64,000 nucleotides of DNA from NCBI RefSeq assembly GCF_000829455.1, contig NZ_JXAK01000039.1, positions 1 through 64,000 of the forward strand. Reading direction: 5' to 3'. The notes beneath the pieces are model-generated. The model saw nothing but the letters and a program-made list of their open reading frames with translations. It was not told the origin of the DNA and made no database searches. Positions 17,439 to 25,468 of the stretch are shown here, piece by piece. The position numbers were made by a program, and so were the translations under genes. This DNA is from Gordoniibacillus kamchatkensis (lineage in GTDB: Bacteria > Bacillota > Bacilli > Paenibacillales > NBRC-103111). Numbering within the stretch: position 1 is the first letter of the stretch; each line of letters starts with the position of its first letter.

Positions 17439-18122
17439 TCATGCGCTCTTCGTCTGCTTTTTTTCCAATAACACTTTGACCATGAAAGAAAGCAATGCCA
17501 TGCTCAACCAAAATGTTTGTCCGACGGAGAATACAAACCAAGCCGAATCCCCTTCCGGCCCAACAAAAGCAATCAGCGCACGCCCAAGGCTTAGCCACAG
17601 CAGCGTGACGAATAGCGGATACGGTGCGCCAATCTGCCGGGGTTGCTGACGGATATGAAGGATCAAAATCATTACAGCCAATATTGTCGTTCCTAACGCC
17701 GGCACACCGCCCTGTTCGCGGAAAAACCACAATACTCCATGTACCGCCGTTCCCGCAAGATACCCTAAGAGGAGGAGTTCTGGAAAATAAAAAATAGGTT
17801 TCCTGAGCTTGCGGCTCTGCACCGCCAAGATGACGCATACAACTAGGCCGGCCAAATACGAACCGCGAGTCCCTCCATTGAAATAAAGCAAAGACGAAAC
17901 ATGCTCCCGAATGATCGAAAAGTCGAATATTGCCGGACTGAACTTCCAGACCAGCAGCCCGACGGAAAACGCGGTAATCAGGGAATCCAGAACGGCTTTC
18001 CGATCCTGTTGAGGGGTATTGCGCAGCTGCAGCCTAACCGCGAGATAACCGGCCAACACGGAAAGTGCGGTATACATGAGCGAATAGGTAATGACAATGG
18101 GACCTATCGCAATGGAATTCAT
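17439..18122 (-). CDS. Polytopic membrane protein distantly like Lgt
   Basis: 227 residues, six to seven hydrophobic segments. The N-terminal half echoes Lgt (IAIGPIVITYSLMYTALSVL, then a LYFNGGTRGSYLAGLVV stretch where Lgt has its WxGGL..HGGLIG loop), but the catalytic MGRWGNFxN motif is absent. I therefore call it Lgt-like by pattern only and assign no activity. ATGA overlap with the kinase gene upstream indicates one operon with the response regulator and kinase, so it may be a sensor partner or regulated target. Confidence 0.55.
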   Translation of the reverse strand: MNSIAIGPIVITYSLMYTALSVLAGYLAVRLQLRNTPQQDRKAVLDSLITAFSVGLLVWKFSPAIFDFSIIREHVSSLLYFNGGTRGSYLAGLVVCVILAVQSRKLRKPIFYFPELLLLGYLAGTAVHGVLWFFREQGGVPALGTTILAVMILILHIRQQPRQIGAPYPLFVTLLWLSLGRALIAFVGPEGDSAWFVFSVGQTFWLSMALLSFMVKVLLEKKQTKSA

Positions 18123-19204
18123 GATCGCGTGCTCCTTTCTCCTTGGATTTCGTTCTGCGATAACGGTAGTGCAACCCAGAAGGTATAGTTCCGACCTTCT
18201 CTGCGAAGTCCCGTTTCCCCTCCGGATTGGCTAACGATTTCCTTCACGATCGCCAGCCCGAGTCCCGAACCTCCCATTCGCATACGCGATTCGTCCGCCC
18301 TGTAGAAACGCTCAAATAAATACGACTCCTTCTCATCCGGCAATAATGGTCCTTCATTGGTTATTTCCACGATATACATCCCGTTACGGGCCTCTCCAGA
18401 GAATCGGATCCAGCTGCTTGTGTTATACTGTATCGCGTTTTGCATCAAATTATCGAAAATTTGCTTGAGGCCTTTAGGATTCACCAGGATGGACGCCGTT
18501 TCCGCTCGGAGCATGATTTCAATCTTATTCCGGCCGGCTTCCCACCCATAAGTATTTTTAACCGCGGCCAAAAAACCGGACATCTCGACCTCGGCCTTAC
18601 CCATAGACCAGCGGTCGCTGTTCGCTTCCCATACGTTTAATTGATGAAGCTGCTCGGTCAAATTCTTCAAATGAACAGCTTCTTCGTACAATGAATCATA
18701 AAGCTCCTTATCCCCTTGAATGACGCCGTTTCGCAGCGCTTCCAGATAACCTGTTAAATTGCTGATCGGCGTTCGTAAATCGTGTGAAAGATCGGCGACC
18801 ATCTGTTTTTTGGTCTCTTCATTTTGTTTCAGCGCACGGATCAACCGGTTAAAATCGGCGGTCAGCTTTCCGATTTCATCATCCGAGGCTTGTGGAAGAT
18901 CAGGTGGGTAGGTGCCGTCCGACATTTGCCTCGCGGCGGTCGCCAATCTCCTCAGCGGTCTGAACGCCCGTCTCGTGAGTAAGTAATGGAGGATTGTCGC
19001 TGCGATCAAAGCCAGGATGCTCGACCGGTACAAGAAACCCTGCAGGGAAGCCCGAAAACCGCTTAAGGGGGCCATGTCATACCGATTCACCAGCGAACAG
19101 GCATATTCTTTTACCGTGAATCCCGCGAGCAAAACTACAATTCCTACGATAATCGCATTAATGACGGACATCTTGAAGATCAGATTGCTTTTAATAAGCC
19201 GCAA
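18119..19204 (-). CDS. Sensor histidine kinase
   Basis: Two TM segments (around MSVINAIIVGIVVLLAGFTV and SSILALIAATILHYLLT) flank a short outer loop. They are followed by HAMP, a HisKA box with the phospho-accepting His (VADLSHDLRTPISNLTGYL), and an HATPase domain (IFDNLMQNAIQYN, GGSGLGLAIVKEIV). The best start is TTG 19204, overlapping the regulator's stop; a frame open to 19297 would overlap the regulator by over 100 bp. Pairs with the OmpR-type regulator upstream. The signal is unknown; operon partners suggest an envelope stress. Confidence 0.9.
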   Translation of the reverse strand: MRLIKSNLIFKMSVINAIIVGIVVLLAGFTVKEYACSLVNRYDMAPLSGFRASLQGFLYRSSILALIAATILHYLLTRRAFRPLRRLATAARQMSDGTYPPDLPQASDDEIGKLTADFNRLIRALKQNEETKKQMVADLSHDLRTPISNLTGYLEALRNGVIQGDKELYDSLYEEAVHLKNLTEQLHQLNVWEANSDRWSMGKAEVEMSGFLAAVKNTYGWEAGRNKIEIMLRAETASILVNPKGLKQIFDNLMQNAIQYNTSSWIRFSGEARNGMYIVEITNEGPLLPDEKESYLFERFYRADESRMRMGGSGLGLAIVKEIVSQSGGETGLRREGRNYTFWVALPLSQNEIQGERSTRS

Positions 19205-19883
19205 AGCGATACCCCATTCCCCGGATGGTCTCAATCGTATCCTTTTCAGCTCCAAGCCTATCAAGTTTCTCCCTGAGTTTACTGACGTGAACGTCAACCG
19301 TTCGATCTACGACGAGTTTGACATCGTTCGGATACAACTCATTTAATATTTGTTCCCTTGTGACGATCTGATTCGGGTGGCGCATGAAATAATGAAGCAG
19401 GCGAAATTCGTGCAAAGTTAGAGGGACGAGTTCTCCGCGGTATTTGGCCTCTCCTCGCAGGGGTTTCACCGTAATTCCGCGATAACTGATCTTGCCGCAT
19501 CGGTGAGCCGTGCGTCTTAATACGGTTTCCACCCTTACGACAAGCTCGTGGGGACTGAACGGTTTGGTGACGTAATCGTCGGCCCCCATTTCCAGTCCAC
19601 GGATTCGATCTTCTTCCGCTGCTTTGGCTGTCAACATAATCATGGGAACATCGCTCTTCAGCTCGCTGCGGATGATCCGGCACAGCTGCTCTCCTGAAAT
19701 TTTCGGAAGCATCAAATCCATGATCACGAAACATGGATCATATTTTTCAAAAAGCTCACGGCCTTCTTCCCCGTCCGACGCCTCCATCACTTGATAGCCT
19801 TCCTTTTGCAAATAGATGCCAATTAGCTTTCGGATTTTTTCGTCATCCTCGATGATCAGGACGATCTTCCCTTTGTTGTCCAT
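19191..19883 (-). CDS. OmpR-family response regulator
   Basis: Receiver domain with acidic pocket (LIIEDDEKIRK), phospho-acceptor Asp in CFVIMDLMLPKISG, switch Thr in IMLTAKA and Lys in YVTKPFSP. A winged-helix DNA-binding domain follows (LTLHEFRLLHYFMRHPNQIV, then VDVHVSKLREKLD). 230 residues, full length. First gene of the regulator-kinase-Lgt-like operon. It is divergent from the ArsR/CoA-disulfide reductase pair, with shared palindromes between them. Confidence 0.93.
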   Translation of the reverse strand: MDNKGKIVLIIEDDEKIRKLIGIYLQKEGYQVMEASDGEEGRELFEKYDPCFVIMDLMLPKISGEQLCRIIRSELKSDVPMIMLTAKAAEEDRIRGLEMGADDYVTKPFSPHELVVRVETVLRRTAHRCGKISYRGITVKPLRGEAKYRGELVPLTLHEFRLLHYFMRHPNQIVTREQILNELYPNDVKLVVDRTVDVHVSKLREKLDRLGAEKDTIETIRGMGYRFAAY

Positions 19884-19903
19884 AGCCGTTCCCTTCTGTT
19901 CGC

Positions 19904-19941
19904 GTGATAAATATCACAGTATATTTCACTATATCATGATA
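19904..19941. promoter_or_regulatory. Two palindromes in divergent promoter region
   Basis: GTGATA-AA-TATCAC (19904-19917) and TATCATGATA (19932-19941) lie between the regulator gene (-) and the ArsR gene (+). They are candidate operators for the ArsR-type repressor, the response regulator, or both. Confidence 0.5.
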
Positions 19942-19977
19942 CAATGATACATAATCAAGGAAAGGAGGCGAAACCTT

Positions 19978-20274
19978 TTGGAAGATTTTTATTTGAGACA
20001 AGCAGAGTGGCTCAAAGCTTTAGCACATCCGGTTCGCCTTTGCATCATTCAGGGGCTGATGGACAAAGGAAGCTGCAATGTGACGGATATGCAGGAATGC
20101 TTGAAGCTTCAGCAATCCACCTTGTCCATGCATCTTCAAAAGCTGCGCGCCGCCGGCGTGATTACGGGTACGCGGGTTGGACTTGAGGTCAATTATCGGC
20201 TGAAAGATCCGCAAGCCGCACGATTATTGGAACTATTGCAGCAAGAACACAAGGCACAGGAGGTTATCGAATAA
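19978..20274 (+). CDS. ArsR-family repressor, likely sulfide/persulfide responsive
   Basis: A 98-residue winged-helix ArsR protein (WLKALAHPVRLCIIQGL, recognition helix LQQSTLSMHLQKLRAAGVI). Cys at 22, 33 and 41 are present; the 33/41 pair sits in DKGSCNVTDMQECLKL, the region used by BigR/SqrR-type thiol sensors, so persulfide or redox sensing is plausible (inference). It starts with TTG 9 nt after AAAGGAGG. It is coupled by a 1-nt overlap to the CoA-disulfide reductase-rhodanese gene, which it presumably represses. Confidence 0.87.
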   Translation: MEDFYLRQAEWLKALAHPVRLCIIQGLMDKGSCNVTDMQECLKLQQSTLSMHLQKLRAAGVITGTRVGLEVNYRLKDPQAARLLELLQQEHKAQEVIE

Positions 20275-21938
20275 TGAAAAAAATCGTGATCATCGGAGGA
20301 GTAGCCGGCGGCGCCTCCGCAGCCGTCAGACTGAGAAGACTGGATGAGCAGGCCGAGATCGTGATGTTCGAAAAAGATGCCTACATTTCGTACGCCAACT
20401 GCGGACTCCCCTACTATATCGGCGGAAGCATCCAAGAGCGTTCCAAATTACTCGTTCAGACTCCGGAAATGATGAAGTCGCGGTTTAACATCGATGTCCG
20501 GGTGAACAGCGAGGTTATCAAAGTCGATCCCGAAAGGAAAATTGTTCTTGTACGCCGCAATGGCAAGGAAGAATACGAAGAAAGCTTCGATTATTTGATC
20601 CTTGCGCCTGGAGCGAGACCGATCCGACCGAAGATCGAAGGAATCGACCATCCCAGGATCGTGTCGCTTCGCAACATTCCGGACACGGACAGATTGAAGC
20701 AGATCGTGGATCAGGATGGCATTCGGAACGTCACGGTTGTCGGCGGCGGCTTCATCGGCGTGGAAATGGCGGAAGTGCTCACGGAACGGGGACTCTCCGT
20801 TACGCTGGTTGAAGCGGCACCGCATATCCTTTCTCCATTCGACGCGGATATGGTGACGATTGCCGAGGAAGAAATGCAGAAGCACGGCGTTCGCCTCATT
20901 TTGGGCGATTCCGTCACCGCATTCACGGAAGCGGGTGAAGGTTTACGCGTTCAACTGAAGAGCGGAGGCTCTCAAGAAGCAGATTTGGTCATTCTCGCGA
21001 TCGGTGTTACGCCGGAAACCGGATTCCTCAGGGAGTCGGGCATCAAACTCGGGCCCAGAGGACATATCCTCGTGAATGAGCATTTGCAGACGAACTGCAA
21101 GGACATTTATGCCGTAGGCGATGCGATTGAAGTCACGGATTTCGTCAGCGGACGCCAAACCACTATTCCCCTTGCCGGACCGGCGAATAAACAGGGACGC
21201 ATCGCCGCCGATCACATCTGCGGATTGCCGAGCACGTATAAAGGATCGCAAGGCACCAGCATCCTGAAGATCTTCGGCCTCACAGCGGCAGGCACAGGGA
21301 ACAATGAACGAATATTGAAAATGAACGGCGTCCCTTTCCAAACCGCCGTAGTACACCCGAACTCGCATGCCGGTTATTATCCCGGAGCTTCGTCCATCAC
21401 ACTCAAGCTGTTATTCAATGCTGAAGGAAAGATTCTCGGAGCACAGGCTTACGGCAGAGAGGGCGTGGATAAGCGGATTGACGTGATCGCGACCGTCATG
21501 CGCCTGAAGGGCTCGGTGTACGACCTGACCGAACTGGAATTGTCCTATGCGCCGCCCTATTCCTCCGCGAAAGATCCCGTCAACATGCTGGGATACGTGG
21601 CCGAGAACGCGCTGAGCGGCTTGTCGCCCATCGTAAGCCTGGAGGACGTTCATTTGCGTGACACGGAAGCAATGGTTCTTCTAGACGTGAGGTCGCGGAC
21701 AGAATTCGACGCCGGACATATTCCCGGAGCAGTTTATATTCCCGTCGATGAGCTGAGAGGCCGACTGAACGAATTGAATCCCGCCAAGCCGCTCATGGTC
21801 TATTGCCAAGTCGGTTATCGCGGCAACGTGGCCACTCGAATCTTAAGACAGCATGGGTATAACGCAGCTAACCTGACTGGCGGATATAAATCCTTCGAGA
21901 TCGCTTCCTTCCGCCCCTCAGCACGGAGTAAAAAGTGA
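20274..21938 (+). CDS. CoA-disulfide/persulfide reductase with C-terminal rhodanese domain
   Basis: A 554-residue FAD/NAD(P)H enzyme of the CoADR-Rhd (Npsr-like) type. FAD motif VIIGGVAGGASAAVRLRR, single active Cys in SYANCGLPYYIGG, NAD motif VVGGGFIGVEMAEVL, FAD motif DIYAVGDAIEV. From about residue 460 there is a rhodanese domain with catalytic loop CQVGYRG. Such fusions reduce CoA persulfide or polysulfide and release sulfide, feeding or draining the sulfane sulfur pool handled by the genes at 22-29 kb. Translationally coupled to the ArsR gene. Complete length for the family. Confidence 0.93.
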   Translation: MKKIVIIGGVAGGASAAVRLRRLDEQAEIVMFEKDAYISYANCGLPYYIGGSIQERSKLLVQTPEMMKSRFNIDVRVNSEVIKVDPERKIVLVRRNGKEEYEESFDYLILAPGARPIRPKIEGIDHPRIVSLRNIPDTDRLKQIVDQDGIRNVTVVGGGFIGVEMAEVLTERGLSVTLVEAAPHILSPFDADMVTIAEEEMQKHGVRLILGDSVTAFTEAGEGLRVQLKSGGSQEADLVILAIGVTPETGFLRESGIKLGPRGHILVNEHLQTNCKDIYAVGDAIEVTDFVSGRQTTIPLAGPANKQGRIAADHICGLPSTYKGSQGTSILKIFGLTAAGTGNNERILKMNGVPFQTAVVHPNSHAGYYPGASSITLKLLFNAEGKILGAQAYGREGVDKRIDVIATVMRLKGSVYDLTELELSYAPPYSSAKDPVNMLGYVAENALSGLSPIVSLEDVHLRDTEAMVLLDVRSRTEFDAGHIPGAVYIPVDELRGRLNELNPAKPLMVYCQVGYRGNVATRILRQHGYNAANLTGGYKSFEIASFRPSARSKK

Positions 21939-21943
21939 GACTG

Positions 21944-22315
21944 ATGCAGAAAGAACCCTGCATGACCAGCTCATTTGCAATTTGTGAGATGTTCATGCCT
22001 CGTTTTTTCATTTCGTGAATCACATAAAACTCCCCATTCTTGATCATATTTTTCCTCTCCTCCAAGAGGAGAGTTTTAGGCATAATTGGGGAATTTTCAA
22101 CTGATTTTATTGAGGATTTTACCATTGATTTTTACAGATACTCCTTTGTTGGGTAACGTGCCTGAACACACACACTCCCAACATTAGGAGTTTTTTTGTT
22201 GGCTGTCTAGGTAAAATACATCAATATATTCCTGATTTAGGAATTATTGATATACATTTTTTCTGTGTTAGGTTTAATGCAAAACTAGTGCTGCATGACA
22301 GGGTTCTTTCTGCAT
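21944..22315. mobile_element. IS21-type remnant bounded by 17-bp inverted repeats
   Basis: ATGCAGAAAGAACCCTG (21944-21960) is exactly inverted at 22299-22315. Inside, on the minus strand from ATG 22047 with a GGAGGAGAGG site, the frame reads MIKNGEFYVIHEMKKRGMNI and then SQIANEL, the start of an IS21 IstA transposase. It is cut after 27 residues at the left repeat. No istB and no obvious target duplication are seen. Confidence 0.65.
22140..22197 (+). terminator. Possible terminator after CoA-disulfide reductase
   Basis: ACTCC-TTGGG (22140-22153) pairs with CCCAA-GGAGT and is followed by seven T. It lies inside the IS21 remnant and may derive from it. Confidence 0.4.
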
Positions 22316-22324
22316 ATTGACGTA

Positions 22325-22711
22325 TTATTTGCTTTTATCGACGCAAGCAATGAGTCGTTTCTCGATATCCGTTGCAATCGCCATGAGGTTGTCGTTTTCC
22401 ACGAGGCCGATCAGGGCCGTAGGTTTCGGAAGGCCGATCCGCGTTTTCCCTTTCTCCTCATACACCGCAATCTTGCAAGGAAGGAAATAGCCGACTAACG
22501 AATTTTCCGATAGCACTCGATTGGCTTCGACGGGGTTGCAAACCTCCAGGATGTGAAAAGTTTGGTTGAAATCCACACCCTTCTCCTGAAGTTTAGCCTT
22601 CATATCCAACTGCCAAAGCACGCCGAACTTTTCTTCCTTCAGGGTTTCCGACAGTTTCTCCATAGCTTGTTCCGGTGTCTTTTCCGTTTCAACCGTGTAA
22701 TGGAACATCAT
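22325..22711 (-). CDS. DUF302-family protein
   Basis: A 128-residue soluble DUF302 protein (MMFHYTVETEKTPEQAMEKL ... EEKFGVLWQLDMKAKLQEKG ... FHILEVCNPVEANRVL). The family is frequently encoded in sulfur-oxidation and persulfide clusters, but its activity is not established. I start at the double Met (22711) after GGGAGAGG rather than at 22744. It is last in the minus-strand cluster, after the methyltransferase gene. Confidence 0.85.
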   Translation of the reverse strand: MMFHYTVETEKTPEQAMEKLSETLKEEKFGVLWQLDMKAKLQEKGVDFNQTFHILEVCNPVEANRVLSENSLVGYFLPCKIAVYEEKGKTRIGLPKPTALIGLVENDNLMAIATDIEKRLIACVDKSK

Positions 22712-22727
22712 ATAAACCTCTCCCTTT

Positions 22728-23300
22728 TCACTTTTTACGAGCAATCACGGCATATTGGGCATCCGTCGGCCTTACGGCCTCGATTATCGAAAATCCGTGC
22801 TGCTCTAAGGAGTGTTTCAATTCATCCGCGCTGATGCGATGATGGACAGGCGGCCCCTGTGGCGTCTCTTTCTTCTCCCATTCCAGACATAGACAAATAC
22901 CGCCGGATTTCAGGACACGATGCATTTCTGCAACGGCCTGATCGACGGTTTCTGCTTCATGGAGCACGAGGGATGCGAGCACCCGATCAACGGATTCCAT
23001 TTCCAGCGGAATGTTTTCCAATTGTCCTTGCAGGGTCTGAATATTGTGCAGTTGACGCGCTTCCGCCTTGCCGCGGATGACATCCAGCATTCGCGGTTCG
23101 ATATCGAGTGCGAATACGATACCGCTCGTTCGCTCCGCCGCCGGAAGCGTAAAATAACCGGTGCCGGCCCCCAAGTCCAGAAGCGAAAAAGGATCACGTA
23201 CATCGAGTTTATCAAGCAGCGGCTCCGGAGGATTGGCTGCTTTGCGTTCAGGACTCTCCAATTCCGCCATATGTTCCAGATTGAACCTTCGATCATGCAT
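22728..23300 (-). CDS. SAM-dependent class I methyltransferase
   Basis: About 190 residues, with SAM-binding motif I LLDLGAGTGYFTLPAAE, acidic motif II VFALDIEPRMLDVIR and motif post-I/III VLKSGGICLCLEWEK. It belongs to the UbiE-like group seen beside rhodaneses in sulfur and heavy-metal operons; the methyl acceptor is unknown. ATG 23300 follows GGAGGAGAG; the earlier ATG at 23327 has no clear site. Confidence 0.85.
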   Translation of the reverse strand: MHDRRFNLEHMAELESPERKAANPPEPLLDKLDVRDPFSLLDLGAGTGYFTLPAAERTSGIVFALDIEPRMLDVIRGKAEARQLHNIQTLQGQLENIPLEMESVDRVLASLVLHEAETVDQAVAEMHRVLKSGGICLCLEWEKKETPQGPPVHHRISADELKHSLEQHGFSIIEAVRPTDAQYAVIARKK

Positions 23301-23379
23301 AGGGTCTCTCCTCCTTGGCAGTTCCATCCGTACTCTCCGGATTATGATTACCCATACGATTAAGGATTAACCCTCCCGT

Positions 23380-23769
23380 TTATCGCTTCGACACCGGGCC
23401 TGTCCAAGCACTGATACCACCGCGCAAGTGAGCCAGCCGGGTAAAACCGTTCTTCATCAGAATCCGCGCTGCACTTTTGCTTCTCATGCCGCTTCGGCAA
23501 TAGAGCAACAGATCCCGATCCTTGGGGATTTCGCCAAGCCGGCGATTCAACTGGGACAAAGGGATATTCTTCGCCCCTTGGATATGTCCTCCCTTGAACT
23601 CTCCCGGTTCGCGAACGTCAATAAGAACCGTTTGCTTGGACCCCTCAAGCTCTTGTTTGAAATTTGCCGCACTAAGCGTCTTTAGCCCTTTCGTCGGACC
23701 GAATCGGAAATAAAAGAATACGAGTACCAGAACGACGAGAATGATATTTACCCAAAGGTCGCTGTTCAA
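23380..23769 (-). CDS. Membrane-anchored rhodanese-like sulfurtransferase
   Basis: One N-terminal TM helix (WVNIILVVLVLVFFYFRF) is followed by a single rhodanese domain with active loop LLLYCRSGMRSKSAARIL and the family's VLIDVREPGEFKGGHIQGAK. It should carry sulfane sulfur as Cys persulfide at the membrane face. TTG start 9 nt after AAAGGAGG. Confidence 0.9.
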   Translation of the reverse strand: MNSDLWVNIILVVLVLVFFYFRFGPTKGLKTLSAANFKQELEGSKQTVLIDVREPGEFKGGHIQGAKNIPLSQLNRRLGEIPKDRDLLLYCRSGMRSKSAARILMKNGFTRLAHLRGGISAWTGPVSKR

Positions 23770-23797
23770 CTAAAAAGGCCTCCTTTCGCCTTGGCTT

Positions 23798-24157
23798 TTA
23801 TGCGCATCCTTTGCCTTCTCCGGTATATAACTTCCGGAAGCCGCGTCGTCTGAGGATTCGCGCGGCGGATCTTCGCTCGTAATCGCCATCCGCGATGATG
23901 AGAACGGAATCCTACGGCGACAACTCCTTCTTCCAAAGCACCGGAAGACGGCCTAAAGATATGTTAATGGAGCCATTCACGTGGCATGCTTCATAGTCCA
24001 TGGCATCGCGAACGTCCAACAGTTTCATTTCAGAATTCCGGTCGATGGCTTCTTTCCATGATTGGGAATCCACCCAATTCAGCCCTTTGGCCGGCCAAAT
24101 TCGGCGGAGTCCCCATGAAGCCAGAACAAGAACGACCAGAGCAAACACGATCGCCAA
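23798..24157 (-). pseudogene. Membrane-anchored rhodanese-like gene with in-frame TAG
   Basis: One TM helix (MAIVFALVVLVLASWGLRRI) and a rhodanese fold (KLLDVRDAMDYEACHVNGSI). A TAG at 23912-23914 interrupts after KKELSP. The same frame continues DSVLIIADGDYERRSAARIL to TAA at 23798, giving an intact length of about 119 residues. The active loop lacks the usual Cys (ADGDYERR where CRSGxRS is expected), so even a read-through product would not be a classic sulfurtransferase. TTG start after AAGGAGGAGG. It may already have been a non-catalytic paralogue of the neighbouring gene. Confidence 0.75.
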
Positions 24158-24178
24158 CGTTCCTCCTCCTTTATTCGT

Positions 24179-24496
24179 TTAATCCCGAACCAGTTCGTCT
24201 GTCCAATTATTGAGTCCGCCCGTCATGTTAATGACGTTGTATCCTTGTTCGCTGAGCAGTTCGCATGCGAGTCCGCTCCGGTTGCCGCTTCTGCAAATCA
24301 CGATGGTTTCGTGCTTGGGGTTCAGTTCGTTGCGACGTTCGCCCAATTGACCGAGGGGAATATGTTTGGCTCCGGCCACGTGTCCTTCCGCCCATTCCGC
24401 CGGTTCGCGTACATCCAGCAACATCAGAGGTTCTCCTGATTTCAGACGGGCTGCAACTTCTTGCGGAGTAATTTGCTTTGGAATCTTGAATGCCAT
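24179..24496 (-). CDS. Single-domain rhodanese-like sulfurtransferase
   Basis: A 105-residue soluble rhodanese with MLLDVREPAEWAEGHVAGAK and active loop IVICRSGNRSGLACELL. Preceded by AAGGAG. It lies between cstR and the anchored rhodaneses and probably shares sulfane sulfur with TusA and DsrE partners. Confidence 0.92.
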   Translation of the reverse strand: MAFKIPKQITPQEVAARLKSGEPLMLLDVREPAEWAEGHVAGAKHIPLGQLGERRNELNPKHETIVICRSGNRSGLACELLSEQGYNVINMTGGLNNWTDELVRD

Positions 24497-24531
24497 GTTT
24501 TTCTCTCCTTCAGATTGTTATTTGTTGCGTT

Positions 24532-24798
24532 TTATCGGCTCTTTACCAGAAGCTCCACAGCTTCTTTAACCATCTTTCCCGTATCATTACCGGCGGCCTG
24601 TTCCGCCAGGATGCATTGCTGCAGATTCTCCGCAACGATCTGAGCGATAGCCTTGTCCGATGCGTTGCGAACAGCGGACAACTGTGCAACGACTTCTTTG
24701 CAGGTCTTCCCTTCCTCCATCAGACGCAGCACCCCGCGAACTTGTCCTTCGATTCTGCGCAGCCGGGTTTTGATTTCGTCGCTGTATTCGTAGTTCAA
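24532..24798 (-). CDS. cstR: CsoR/RcnR-family persulfide-sensing repressor CstR
   Basis: An all-helical CsoR-family repressor. The copper-binding His of CsoR is replaced by Asn (AENLQQCILAE), while the two Cys (GKTCKEVVAQ and LQQC) are kept, the signature of CstR sensors that form di- to tetrasulfide cross-links on exposure to persulfides. I place the start at TTG 24798 because AAGGAG lies 9 nt upstream and the protein then begins NYEYSDEI like CstR; ATG 24807 abuts the RBS. CstR-type operators precede this gene and two others in the cluster. Confidence 0.9.
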   Translation of the reverse strand: MNYEYSDEIKTRLRRIEGQVRGVLRLMEEGKTCKEVVAQLSAVRNASDKAIAQIVAENLQQCILAEQAAGNDTGKMVKEAVELLVKSR

Positions 24799-24812
24799 AG
24801 TCCACATCTCCT

Positions 24813-24835
24813 TATACGTGTATGGGTATAGTATA
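24813..24835 (-). promoter_or_regulatory. CstR-type operator 1 (cstR promoter)
   Basis: Read on the minus strand, TATACTATACCC followed by a TATAC half at the far end matches the operators at 25383 and 29060. It sits immediately upstream of cstR, as expected for autorepression. Confidence 0.65.
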
Positions 24836-24867
24836 AAGAAAAAAATAATAAGTTCATACCCGCTTGT

Positions 24868-25344
24868 TCAAATGAACAAGTTTACTTTGCCGTTCGCGGC
24901 GTCCCCCAGATATGCGGCTACTCCTGCATACTCCAGACCATCGATCAATTCTTCCTGTTTCAGACCGAGCAAGTCCATCGTCATCGTACAGGCGACCAGT
25001 TTCACGCCTTGTTCTTGAGCCAACTCAATCAACTCGGGCAGCGACAAGGCCTTGTGCTTTTTCATGACATGCTTGATCATCTGGGGTCCCAGGCCGCCGA
25101 AGTTCATTTTCGACAAGCCCAGCTTCTTCGCGCCGCGCGGCATCATCCATCCGAACGCTTTTTCGAGCAGGCCTTTGTTCGTCTTGATCGGTTCGGCACG
25201 GCGAAGCGCGTTTAATCCCCAGAACGTGAAGAAGATCGTCACCTCGTGATCATACGCCGCAGCTCCGTTCGCAATGATGAATGCCGCAATGGCTTTATCC
25301 AAATCGCCGCTGAAGAGCACGATTGTCGTTTTATCTCTTGCCAT
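24868..25344 (-). CDS. DsrE/DsrF-like sulfur carrier family protein
   Basis: About 158 residues with the DsrE-like fold: KTTIVLFSGDLDKAIAAFII, HEVTIFFTFWGLNALRR, and the late conserved Cys in VKLVACTMTMDLLGL. Proteins of this group bind or hand on persulfide sulfur. The ATG at 25371 lies only 12 nt from the operator and has no ribosome site, so I prefer ATG 25344, where family homology begins, though its RBS is weak too. Its own CstR-type operator lies upstream. Confidence 0.87.
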   Translation of the reverse strand: MARDKTTIVLFSGDLDKAIAAFIIANGAAAYDHEVTIFFTFWGLNALRRAEPIKTNKGLLEKAFGWMMPRGAKKLGLSKMNFGGLGPQMIKHVMKKHKALSLPELIELAQEQGVKLVACTMTMDLLGLKQEELIDGLEYAGVAAYLGDAANGKVNLFI

Positions 25345-25382
25345 ATCCTCGTCACATACCTTCTCTCTCATGAATTTTTACA

Positions 25383-25403
25383 TATACCCCTATAAGTATA
25401 GTA
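25383..25403 (-). promoter_or_regulatory. CstR-type operator 2 (DsrE promoter)
   Basis: TATACCCCTATAAGTATA (25383-25400) is nearly the same as the operator at 29062, and TATACT on the minus strand at its far edge can serve as a -10 box. Confidence 0.65.
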
Positions 25404-25468
25404 GTGAACAATAAAAAAGAATGCAATCCTTTTACCGCGGCAAATGTTTACAGATACGATTTATTCAT

